NCBI GenBank assembly: GCA_003049485.1
Contig: PYST01000181.1
Coordinates: 328 to 64,327, forward strand
From: Ophioceras dolichostomum
Taxonomy: Eukaryota > Ascomycota > Sordariomycetes > Magnaporthales > Ophioceraceae
DNA: 64,000 nucleotides
Reading direction: 5' to 3'
Shown here: positions 1 through 9,992 of the stretch, one piece after another
Numbering within the stretch: position 1 is the stretch's first letter
Layout: each line of letters opens with the position of its first letter
The notes under the pieces: model-generated
Databases searched by the model: none
What the model saw: the letters and a program-made list of their open reading frames with translations, nothing else
Told to the model about the DNA's origin: nothing
Program-made: the position numbers and the translations under genes

Positions 1-3000
1 CGACGATGACGCTGAAGCGGCGGCGGCAGCAGCAGCTGCTGCTGCGGAGGCACTGTTGCTGCTGCTGCCGACCATGCGTTTGTTATCGTGCAAGTCGACG
101 ATCTCGTACGCCAGCTCCACCATGGTGGTGCAGACCTCCCGCTTCAGCAACAAAGCGGCCAGCCCCGCGCTGCGGAACGACTTCTCTCGATCTGCCGTCC
201 TGCCGAGGACGGGTGGGGGTATGAACGCGGCGATGAACTGCAGGTCGCGGAACAGCGTCTTGGGTCTGATGTTGGCGTCTCTGAAGAGCTGCAGGAGCGC
301 GGTGGTGACGGGGTCCTTGGGGTGGTGGGTGACCGCCGCGCTACCGCTGGTGGTGGTCGACGCTTCGTGGTGGGTGCTTACGACCGCGGCCGTTGCCGTG
401 GTGGGTGCCGCTGGCGAGGGCTGCGCCATGAGAGGGTGTGGCCGTCGTTCCTTGACGGGTGTTTCTGAGGCGGCGGTGTTGGTGCTGTTGCTAGCAGAGG
501 ACTTGCCGACATGGCTATGCTGCTGCTGTTGTTGTTTCGGCTTGTGCTCCTCAACGACGGATGGCGACGTTATTATTGACGGCGGAGCCTCGCTCGCTCT
601 GGGCAGAGCGTGGTTGGTCCGCTTCCTCGTCGTGTGGCTCGTGATTAAAGAGGCTTGGATGAGATGCTCGAGCTCGAACAGGGCATTCAGCTTCATCTGT
701 GGGTTGGGGTGGACCGAGAACATCCGGAGCAGTCGTTCGTACGCCTTGATAAAAGGGAACTCGGCAGTTTTGTCCTTGCGGGTGCGAGTCTCCTGAGATA
801 TGTGCTGTGATCGGCTCGCTCCACCAGAGTTGTCTTTCCCACGAGACGACACACTTTCCTGGGCGCCTGGTAGCTGGTGCGGTGTAGACGTGCCCGCCTT
901 GTCCAGAGACGAGGAACTCTCGCCGGCAGTCCCACGGAGGTCAGCAAAGCTCCGCTTCTTTTCAATGGGACGACGAGTAACCGAGTCTTTGGCCTGGTCT
1001 CTGGCCTGTTCCCTTGCGGCTTGTTCTCTGGCAGCTTGTTCTCTCGCAGCCTGCTCTCTGGCAGCCTGTTCCCTTGCCGCCTGCTCCCTGGCTTGCTCCT
1101 TTGCCTTCCGTCTGGCCTCTAACTCCGCCTTGCGCGCCTTGCGCTTCTGAGCATCCCGACGGTCGATACACTCTTGGCCCAGATCCTTAAACCAAAGGTC
1201 GGTCTCGGAGCCAGCGCCAAACACGCGGCACCCAAGATCAGACAGCAGCAGGCTCGTGAGCGTATTCCGCAGCTCGGTGAAGAAACGCTGCTTTTCCTCG
1301 GATAGCCGCTGCTGGGCGACCGTCTCAGTCGACGAAGCAGAAGTGCCAGGCCGCCCCGTGCTGAGTGATGATGAGATAGTGTTCGACGGCATAGAGGCGA
1401 AGGAGAGCGGAGGGGAGAACACGCTGGACAGGATGGTCGAACTCGCTGTCGGCGACTGGGCGCGCGAGATGGTGGCGCCGGCGTGCGGCGAGATGGCAGA
1501 TTCAAACTGTGACCAGTAAGTCGCCGCCGGGTCGATGGTATGTACTGGCGACGACGCGCCGAAGTAGTCCTGGGAGTCGGAGGCGTCCAACAGAAGCGCC
1601 GTGCCGGTCGCCCGCGAAAAGCTGAGACGACCAGAGTCGAGTGATTGCTGGCTCATATTGCGCGTTGTGATGCCCCTCAGGTCGCGGACCACCGAGGCCG
1701 CTCGGCCCACGCTGCCCCCAAACCTGCGATCAACGTCGCTGATGACGCTGGATGCATCATCCCAGTTCCTCAAATCCCCAGCGGTCCTGCTGCCCAGCAG
1801 ATTGGCCTTGTCCTTCCCGTAAAGCGGGTTCGACCACAAAACGGGCCCATCGCTCAGTCCGCCACCGTCACCGATTAGCTTGACGATGAGATCGTTCATC
1901 TCGCAGCAGAAACGGTGTATCCTCTCCTCGCCCTTGCAGAAGTTCTCAATGGAACAATGCTGGAGCCACCGCGCCGTCTTCTCAGACTGATCGTCCGAGA
2001 GCTTGTTGTAGACTTGCTGCTCGTTAGCGCCGGCAAGCAGCTCGATCATCTGGGATTCGTTGTAGTATAGGTACGCAGTACGACTGCCGGCAACTGGGCG
2101 CGACTGGGCAGTGAGAGTCATGCCCATGGACTTCAACGCCGCCGCGATCTTCGAGCTATGGTCGTACTCGTTCGAGTTCTGCACCCCCGTGACGTACCAA
2201 GTCTTGTCACGGAGCGCCCTGAGCCGTTTCATCATGGCGTCGATGGCCCCTTCGGTTCGCTCTTGTGACTGCTTCAGCCAGACCAGCCAGGCGTCATACT
2301 CCTCTGTGGCCGAGGCTGAGCGCCAGAGAGAATCATGGGGCCCGCGGGAGAAGATCTTCAGTAGCGCGGCGAACCCGTTCGACCGTAGAGACGGCGATGT
2401 GATGGCGTTGAGCTGCTGAAGAGTGCGCCAGTACAGATGTGCGGAGACAAAGTCGGACTGAGCGCGTGACTGCTGAGAGGCCGCCGTCAACATGGCTATG
2501 AGGACCGGCGGTGGTTGTTGTCGTTGTTGAGAGGCTTCCGCATCCACCGACGTCGACTCTGGATCAGTTCCATGACCCGTTGTCGACAGCCTCTCGTCGG
2601 GGGCCGCGGCACTGAAAGTTGATGACTTTGAACCCTCGGCCTCTAGACGTTGGCGGTATGGGTTCCGAGGATTCCGGCTGGGGGTGGTCTTCTCCGCCGT
2701 GATTATTTTGGTTTTGGAGCGGTATTTGTTGAGCCTGGAGGTGGTGCGGTTGCTAAATGTTTGCTGTTGGGTGTTTCCCGCGTCATCTGGCAGGTCAGGG
2801 GGGATCTCAAAATCTTCGACTAACTTGAGGATCGAGTCTCGGAGCTGATGGTAGTCCTTGTTCAGGTCCGGCTGCCCGTCCTCGACCTTTTCGTCGTCGG
2901 AGCTGCTTGTCGTCGGTGAGTTTTCGTCCTCGTCGACATCCTCGTCCGGGTCAAAAGTCATCGAGGTCGACAGCGTGTTGCCGTTGGCCGAGATAAACAG

Positions 3001-5274
3001 CACCGCCCAGCGCTCTGCGCAGGGATGGCAAGACCCCTGCACAACCTCAGAGCCGAGAGATCTTGTCATTTCATTGAGCGCATCCCTTAGTCGGAAGCCG
3101 TCATTATCATAGTTTGCCCTCTGCTCTTCCAACAATGGCTCCTGAGACGTCGTGCCATCGCTAACGACGGAAGAAAGACTGGCGCTGATGACAGAGGCGG
3201 TATCGAAACTGCTATTATTGGTGTTGTTCCGGGAGGATGTGTGGATGGCTATCGGTTGAGAAATGGCGGAGAGGCCAGAGACGGAGTTGGCTCCGGAACG
3301 AAGCCTGTTGGAAGAGTGCGCGGACCGAGGCCGCCTTTCAGGGAAGAGCGCGTTCACCATCGTAGCCAGATCGGCAGGGCTGACAACAAGGTAAGGGTGG
3401 ACCTCGGCCGTCTCTCGCAGCGACGTGATCGATCGCGCTGGTAACAGCCTTGCCTTGGCCCTGTATGTCCCCGACGGGTTAAACCGCTTGACGAGGTTGT
3501 CAATGTGACGGGCAATGTCTGGTGACTCCGGTGATGCTGGTTTTTTATGCCAAACCATCTCCTGGACCAGATCGGAAGCCCTTGTGGCAACCTCCAGCAA
3601 GATCTTCCGGCGAGCATACGGAGTGATGTGGTGCTCGGCCATCATGCCGAGGCTCTCCGGACTGACCATGGCCTGGAATAGCCAGCTGCGGAACAACCAA
3701 GAGGCGACCAGCCATGCCCTCGTGTTGTCAACAAGCTGCGGGTCCAGCTTCTTCAGGATCGCGTTCCCCAGCTCGACGAGGCCCTCGGGAATGCCCGTGC
3801 CATCCTCATCGTCGAGAGTCGCGAATAGGTCGCCAACTGCTTCTTTGTAGAACTCGAACTCGCGTTCCGGGTACTTGGGAGCCCATGAGCTGATGTTGAA
3901 GCGAGTGCCTTTTTGGTCCTCGGCTCTGTCGAGAATAAATGCGCCGTCTGAAAGGATCTTCATAAGATACCACTCCATGCTGGAACGTCCGGACCAGTCC
4001 CGCATTGACACCCAAGCATCCAGGGCCGTAGCTATCACGGCATCCTTGCCCGTCTTCTGCTCGATTATGAGACGGGCCAGCGCCGTGGCCCATATGTCGG
4101 TTCTGCGCTTGTCCTCTGCGCTGTCCGGGCCGGCCGAGTTCGCAAAGCAGGTGTGGATAAGAGAGTACAGGGGATCGTGCCTGTGGAAGGAGAGGAGCTG
4201 CTCGAGATGGGTAGGGCCGCTGGATGTGTGGGGCTGGGGTCTTGGTTGCGCGTATCGGAGACTCGAACCCCGGTTCTTTTGGCGCGATGGGCCGTGTGAT
4301 GGGAGCACAGAGTCGATCGGCTCCAGGTTTGGGTGGAACACGCTCAGGGAGGCTAGTTCCGCGGGTTCGAGGGAACAAAGACGTGTGGCCAAGTAGTCCG
4401 GGTTGTTCCTTAGTTTAGTCAGGAGATCCAAAAAAGCCTCCCGGGAGACCGCTGAGATATCATTGAGAAAGGGCGCAATGGCACCGGTGGATGAGCCCAC
4501 CGTGGCGACCGATCCGGTCTGCGTGTCCAGGCTCTCCGACGAGGCAAGCCCGGGCGAGTGGAGAGAAAGCGAATCCATCTCGGGTTCGAGTAGCGCATAC
4601 TTCCTAGTCTCATCACAGCTCTTCCTGACGTCCAGGACGGCATTGTACAGATTCGCAAACGCGTGCGTATCCTCTTGCCTGAACAGCAACGCTAGGTTCA
4701 CGTAGGCCTTCTCACCGCAGCGCGTCAACCTCGCGGACAGTGCGGTCGAGATCAGGTTCCGCTGCAACCGAATCCTGGTGCTGGCGCGCTTGCGCTCCTG
4801 GTACTTGGACAAGCGCACCAAATGGGCCAGTTTTGCCAAGGAAGTGCTGTCGCTTTCCGGGGCCAGGCCTTGATTCGTGTACTGGGAGACATCTTGGAGC
4901 AGGGGCTGGAGGAGCGTGAGGGATCGCGGGTTGTTCAGGGGGCCGCTGGGAACGGACTCGATGGCTCCAGGTCGGCCAGGACCGCTGGGACCGCTGGGAC
5001 CGCTGGGACCGTTGGGACCGCTGCTGCTGATCTCTGGCTGCTCGGGAGCGGGAACGGAGGCGGATGCGGGAACCGAAACGGGACTCATGGCCGCTGCCAG
5101 TGCCGGGGCCGATGGCAAAGTCGTGGGCCGCTGCGCCTGGGCTACTATGGGCTTCTGGGACTTGGACAAAGAGCGGTGGTCCTGGGTGTGAGTGGCAGCA
5201 GTAGCGGCAGCGGCAGCTGGTGCTGGCGCTACCGCTGGGCGTCGCGGAGTCTCTTCACTGCGCCGGGAGGACAT
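1..5274 (-). CDS. Very large uncharacterised fungal protein (C-terminus off window)
   Basis: One uninterrupted frame runs from ATG 5274 to base 1 (1758 codons) with no stop, so the C-terminus lies outside the window. I do not recognise the family with confidence. The first ~125 residues are Ser/Pro/Ala-rich with GPS repeats. Residues ~140-590 look helical and folded, with a stretch near 530-560 (MVSPESLG, then an ARRK helix) faintly like a RasGAP helix. Ser-rich linkers follow, then a second folded part (~920-1150), a charged coiled coil of AREQA repeats (~1371-1424), and a conserved-looking segment near 1500 (PFIKAYERLLRMFSVHP), then poly-Q and poly-A tracts. The frame is open upstream of the ATG to a TGA near 5417 and reads as coding. 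A short first exon at 5630-5582 (starting MISMQRS) spliced to an acceptor at 5370 would keep the frame and add about 48 residues. A scaffold or GTPase-regulator role is only a guess. Confidence 0.8.
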   Translation of the reverse strand, partial: MSSRRSEETPRRPAVAPAPAAAAATAATHTQDHRSLSKSQKPIVAQAQRPTTLPSAPALAAAMSPVSVPASASVPAPEQPEISSSGPNGPSGPSGPSGPGRPGAIESVPSGPLNNPRSLTLLQPLLQDVSQYTNQGLAPESDSTSLAKLAHLVRLSKYQERKRASTRIRLQRNLISTALSARLTRCGEKAYVNLALLFRQEDTHAFANLYNAVLDVRKSCDETRKYALLEPEMDSLSLHSPGLASSESLDTQTGSVATVGSSTGAIAPFLNDISAVSREAFLDLLTKLRNNPDYLATRLCSLEPAELASLSVFHPNLEPIDSVLPSHGPSRQKNRGSSLRYAQPRPQPHTSSGPTHLEQLLSFHRHDPLYSLIHTCFANSAGPDSAEDKRRTDIWATALARLIIEQKTGKDAVIATALDAWVSMRDWSGRSSMEWYLMKILSDGAFILDRAEDQKGTRFNISSWAPKYPEREFEFYKEAVGDLFATLDDEDGTGIPEGLVELGNAILKKLDPQLVDNTRAWLVASWLFRSWLFQAMVSPESLGMMAEHHITPYARRKILLEVATRASDLVQEMVWHKKPASPESPDIARHIDNLVKRFNPSGTYRAKARLLPARSITSLRETAEVHPYLVVSPADLATMVNALFPERRPRSAHSSNRLRSGANSVSGLSAISQPIAIHTSSRNNTNNSSFDTASVISASLSSVVSDGTTSQEPLLEEQRANYDNDGFRLRDALNEMTRSLGSEVVQGSCHPCAERWAVLFISANGNTLSTSMTFDPDEDVDEDENSPTTSSSDDEKVEDGQPDLNKDYHQLRDSILKLVEDFEIPPDLPDDAGNTQQQTFSNRTTSRLNKYRSKTKIITAEKTTPSRNPRNPYRQRLEAEGSKSSTFSAAAPDERLSTTGHGTDPESTSVDAEASQQRQQPPPVLIAMLTAASQQSRAQSDFVSAHLYWRTLQQLNAITSPSLRSNGFAALLKIFSRGPHDSLWRSASATEEYDAWLVWLKQSQERTEGAIDAMMKRLRALRDKTWYVTGVQNSNEYDHSSKIAAALKSMGMTLTAQSRPVAGSRTAYLYYNESQMIELLAGANEQQVYNKLSDDQSEKTARWLQHCSIENFCKGEERIHRFCCEMNDLIVKLIGDGGGLSDGPVLWSNPLYGKDKANLLGSRTAGDLRNWDDASSVISDVDRRFGGSVGRAASVVRDLRGITTRNMSQQSLDSGRLSFSRATGTALLLDASDSQDYFGASSPVHTIDPAATYWSQFESAISPHAGATISRAQSPTASSTILSSVFSPPLSFASMPSNTISSSLSTGRPGTSASSTETVAQQRLSEEKQRFFTELRNTLTSLLLSDLGCRVFGAGSETDLWFKDLGQECIDRRDAQKRKARKAELEARRKAKEQAREQAAREQAAREQAAREQAAREQAAREQARDQAKDSVTRRPIEKKRSFADLRGTAGESSSSLDKAGTSTPHQLPGAQESVSSRGKDNSGGASRSQHISQETRTRKDKTAEFPFIKAYERLLRMFSVHPNPQMKLNALFELEHLIQASLITSHTTRKRTNHALPRASEAPPSIITSPSVVEEHKPKQQQQQHSHVGKSSASNSTNTAASETPVKERRPHPLMAQPSPAAPTTATAAVVSTHHEASTTTSGSAAVTHHPKDPVTTALLQLFRDANIRPKTLFRDLQFIAAFIPPPVLGRTADREKSFRSAGLAALLLKREVCTTMVELAYEIVDLHDNKRMVGSSSNSASAAAAAAAAAASASSS
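1003..1096 (-). repeat. 15-bp tandem repeat coding for AREQA units
   Basis: About six imperfect 15-bp units lie inside the large minus-strand gene and encode repeated Ala-Arg-Glu-Gln-Ala pentapeptides, which extend a charged coiled coil. Units differ mainly at synonymous positions, so the peptide is kept while the DNA drifts. Copy number could vary between strains. Confidence 0.85.
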
Positions 5275-8200
5275 CGCGGCGGTGGTCTTGTCGAAGTTGC
5301 GGGGCACAAATCTCGGGAGCTCGACATCGTTCTCGGGGTCCAATATTGGCGATATGGGTTGGAGACGGCCTACACTGCCGGAAGACACAGCTGGCACATG
5401 TGTAACTCTTCATTAGCAACTGGACAGCGGTACTGGACAGCGTTTCCACCTGTGGACATAACACCGGAGGTCCACAATATTCATCCTCGGTCCGTCCCTC
5501 ATCTCATCCCAACCTTCCCGCAACGTTTTTGCCTCCTGTGAATCCCCCCTACCCCGTATCCCGGATTGCGCAAGTACGTACAAGGAGACGAATGTATAGG
5601 CGACGACAATGAACGCTGCATCGAAATCATTATGGGCCCATGGGACGCGCCGGCGAGGTTCGCGATCGCCCGCGCACAACCAGCTGTTACGCTGGTGGTG
5701 ACAGGAGCCCTCGCTCGACGACAACGCTTAGACTCGGCGAACGGGGACGGGGGGCGCGGTGGCTTCGAGGTCCCCCCTTGTGCTCCGGGACAGTGTTTGG
5801 GGTCGCTGCCGGTAGGTAGGGTAGGTGTCGCGATTCGATTCGTGTGGACGAGTAGCTGGAGTGTAGTAGCGGTAGTAGTAGTGCACCCGTACACGGTCCC
5901 GCCCTTGGGATTCGTGCTCTGGTGCACTCAAGATCAAACGTTTGTCAGCGATGGCGATGACGGGCTTAGTAGCGCAGTATCTGAAGTAGCCAGGCAGCAC
6001 TAGCTCGAACTAGGACATGAGGGAGCAAGACGAGGGAGTCGAGGGAGACGAGGTTGAGTTGTTGTGGTTCTGGCCCCTGGTTTTCCAGTCTACTACACGA
6101 GCCAGTAAGGGCTCCACCCCTCCCTTTCAGCGTTCGGCAGAGAATAAAGTCCCAGGAGCTAACAGTAGGCGAGGAGGATAGTAACAACCCAGCGAGGTGG
6201 TATGGGAGAAGAGGAGACACGGCGCGCTTGGGCAAGTTGTAGATGAATGGATGGAGTCGAGACCCAGAAAAAGCCCAGCAAGCCTGGCAAGTCCAGCAAA
6301 GACACAGCCAGGAATGACCTCCGCGCATCAGAAATAAAACGGCACATAATATGAGAATACAACCATCCTCGCCCGACTGACCGGGGGTATTTAGGGAATT
6401 GCTAGTTAGTGCTGGCTGGCCATGGCATGTGGTGCACTGCAAGTGGTGCTCTATGCAGGTGGTGCTGATGGTGGTGGACTGCTGTGCTCCGGTGGTTCAT
6501 GTTTCCTTTGGCTCAATGTGTTGTCTGCACACCCAGGCATAGGAGGTATCCTGCAGGTGTCCTGCACTGACGTGGGGTAAAATGGCAGAAACGCGGCCGT
6601 GGCGGCCACTTGGGCGGGGGAGCTAGGCCTGTTTTGGGGCCCTGGCGGGTTCCCGGCCGGGAGAAACGCGAGCACCACTCCAGAAGCTCAACCGCCACGC
6701 CACATACCAGGCCCGGTGTTCTGGCCCTGGTGCGCCATTGTCGACGCCCCCAGGCCATGATCGTAGGCCATTCATGGCGGAGGCGCAACAGTTGGGGACT
6801 GGAGCTGGCTGGAACATACGAAGGAGAGCGCCGATGGAACGAACCCCCTGAGCGGGCTCAGCTCAACTAAATTGCGACGCTGCCAGCGTGCCAGCTCAAC
6901 AACAAAAAACAGCGGCTTATCTGGTGCGGCGGGTTTCCGTCTTGGATCCTTTGACAACACTTCTATCTCCTCAGCCCGGATATCCATATTTCGTTCGCAT
7001 ATTTGGTCCGTCCGCCAAAACCGGGGTGCCACGCCTACACACGAGATGGGATCGTGGTCGTCCCTCCGGTGGCCTCGCCTGGCGGTTCTGTGCCACATCA
7101 CCTCTCCTCCTGCCGCGGGTATCCGCTTTCTCTGTCTCGAGGACGAACGCCGTCCCAGGGGTTCAGAAGAGCCAACCCCAGAGATCGGTCTAGAGACATC
7201 CCACATGCTCTCCTTCTGCGGCAACTTTTTTTTTTTTTTTTTTTTTGCCAGCTGGGAGTTGTACATGCGACACCAGAGACAACAAATAAGTACCAGAGAG
7301 TACGAAAGGCGACTCGATGGACGGACGGGTAGATGATCCATGCCAATGAGAGGAGCCCTTCTTGATGGTAAGCACTGAACTTCGACTCAAAGTCCTGCCA
7401 GGTTACCTCAGAAGCTGCAGGAATTGTTTCTTGACGTACAAGTCGACGCCCGGTCTCTGCTACGCCCCTCTCCCTCGCCGCTTGTGAGCTGGCTTTGCAT
7501 GCATTGGAAGAAAAAAAAAATCCGTCTTCCCCATCCTCTTTTTGCTTTCCCTGGCATGCCTGGAAAAGGGTGCTCTCGACTATGGGCTGTCGTCCAATGT
7601 GCGGCCTCCACGCTCCACTGCCATGCTTCTGCCAACTCAGAGCGGGACCCAATCACCGGCCACCTGCATACCAGACTCATGTTCTCCTCATCGCAGCCAA
7701 TCCAAGCCATCAGGCGACGGTTCCTTTGAGACTCCCGCTCCTCCCCCTTCCACACCCTCTTTGCCTCTGCGACTTTGAAGCACGGAAGTCCGGGATACAT
7801 GGGCAAAATGGCACGCCTATCCCGATTCCGCACCGTCCCTTCCCTCATCTCTATTGTGTGCAACATTATTTTGTGCAACAGTACCTGCCGAATCAGCAAC
7901 CGAGGACAGAGCTGAGACATGAAAGCCTGAGAACATCTTGTGCAGTCCTGTCCACTGTTGGGTGTTCTGCTGATGATTGGCCGAGACGTAACTGCCACAC
8001 TCCCAGTTCGGTCCCTTTTCAGCAGCATGCATATCGAGATCCTGCACGTCAGATGGAAAATTTTCTGTCATGAAGAGATTTCACCACCTTTTCACCTGAG
8101 GTGCGGTCCTGGTGCTCGAGCTATCTCATTGCTGTCGCTGTCAGCCAGGCCTATCCAGAGAATCGATTCGACGACGTAGATCCTCCACGACCTACGTATT

Positions 8201-9992
8201 CCCGATGGTTCTCCGCCACATACTACACGCTAAACGATTTGCTTCATTCAATCTGACTCATACCGCATGGTTGGTTGACACCCGATCAGAGTCTTCCGTC
8301 TTTTATGCCAACTTTGATGGGCACCAACCGGATGGGTGTACCAAGTGTTGGTAAGTTAGGCACTTACAGCCTCACCGCTGGAGGTTCTGACAGCGCAGGG
8401 CAGGCTGTTGTCCCCCCCTCCCTTGATACCGAAGCAAGTTTGAGAAACTTGGGTTTCCTCGTGTAGAAAGGGAAATGGCGCAAAGACGCACAGACGGGTT
8501 ACCACATATCTGCCGTCATACCCAGGCGCATAGATACAACAAACAGCTCAGAGATTGCGCGCCCGGCTGCACCTGCACCTGGATTTTTCGGGTCAGATGT
8601 CGGGATGGTGTACGACGCCGTCGTCGTAGGCCGTATATACGGGTAGGGAATGTACACACTGCACACAGCAACACAGCACATCAACTTCCACTCCTCAGCA
8701 TGGCGCCGTGATGACCTGGCGCTTTTCGCACCTGACAACGGTGCCGCTGCAGCTGGCCGTGGTGTACGTACTCCGGACAGAGCAATATCGAGCGAAAGAG
8801 AGAACAAGGGGCGGGCGCACTGCAGTCGGAGGGGGGGGGCCTCGATGTTCACTTCACACCGCAGCTGTGCTGTGGATGGAGACAAGGCAATCTGTCCCTT
8901 GTACGCACGAATGGACAGCTCATCATCTATAGGTAAGGCTCTAGGTAGCTCTCGGTACCTATAAAGGGCATCCCGGATGCATATAGGCACGTCTCAGACA
9001 CCAGACAGGATCGAATGATAGTTGGACATACAGTGATGCCGCCGTCACACAACGCAGGCGACGATGCATTGAGCTCGTCCCACGTTGACGATAACAGCAT
9101 TGGCTCTGATTTCTCGACGGGCGAGCAGATCACACCTAGGAGCCGTATCATACGTAGGTCTTCTCCAATACGTCGCTCCGATATATGCAGGCGATGCAAA
9201 CTGCAAGCACCTCACCACTCGTCACCGACCCCGCATGTGAGGGAACACCAACCATTGACCTCTCTGGAAGGATGGACCGACGAGCAGGAGGGGAAAAGCT
9301 ACCTCGCCCTGCATGCACGTCGGTATTTTACGGCATACAAGAAGAAGAAGAAAAAAAGCAAAAGCAAGAAGAAAAAAAAAGAAGAACTCCCGTGATCCCA
9401 GCTCCTTGTCAGTCACCGCTGCTGGTGGCCCACCGCCCTTTCTCGACCACCGCATTTGGGAGCGCCGTGTGTTATCGGCCGCAGCGGTGGCCGCATGAGC
9501 CCTCGGTGGACGCTGGAAGTTCCGGTTTCGCCATCCCACCGACAGACATAACTCACAGACTGACAGACAGACTCGCTCATCGGAGCGCCCGCGGAGCCCA
9601 GCCTAGACAGCCCTCCCTCCTCAAGCTCTCCCCTACCTCCTCCTCGTCTTCGCTCCACTTCCTTACTATCGGGATCGTTTTCCCGGCTGCAATTCAAAGA
9701 GCATTGAACGACGATGAAAAAGGCCAGCGCACAGCGTTACATATACGAGGGACAGAACAGGGTTGGCAAGGACTAAATCATTGATGTTCTTCTGATCAAC
9801 TGCAAGCAATACGGAGCAAGAAGTCCTGGACTCCCTGTACCGACCTATCTAGGTACAGTATGTACCGAGGCAATTATAGTACATAGATAGGAACAAAAGC
9901 AAGGCACGTGAATAAATCAACATGCCCATAACCGCAGACACGCGATGTTGCATGTGTGGGATAAACCAAAGGCAGGGGCAACGAACGAACGC
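5275..9992. other. Long intergenic region, no gene seen
   Basis: This 4.7-kb stretch lies between the start of the large left-edge gene and the 3' end of hapX. No frame here shows convincing codon structure or splice-linked exons. It holds the promoter and possible leader exon of the left gene, a T21 run (7226-7246), a short A run (7510-7519), a G run near 8829-8839 and a purine-rich stretch (9345-9386). A non-coding RNA cannot be excluded by eye. Confidence 0.55.

Noticed and set aside
9313..9498. Lys/Arg-rich small frame at the purine-rich tract
   Set aside because: The composition comes from a GAA/AAG simple repeat, not from a gene.
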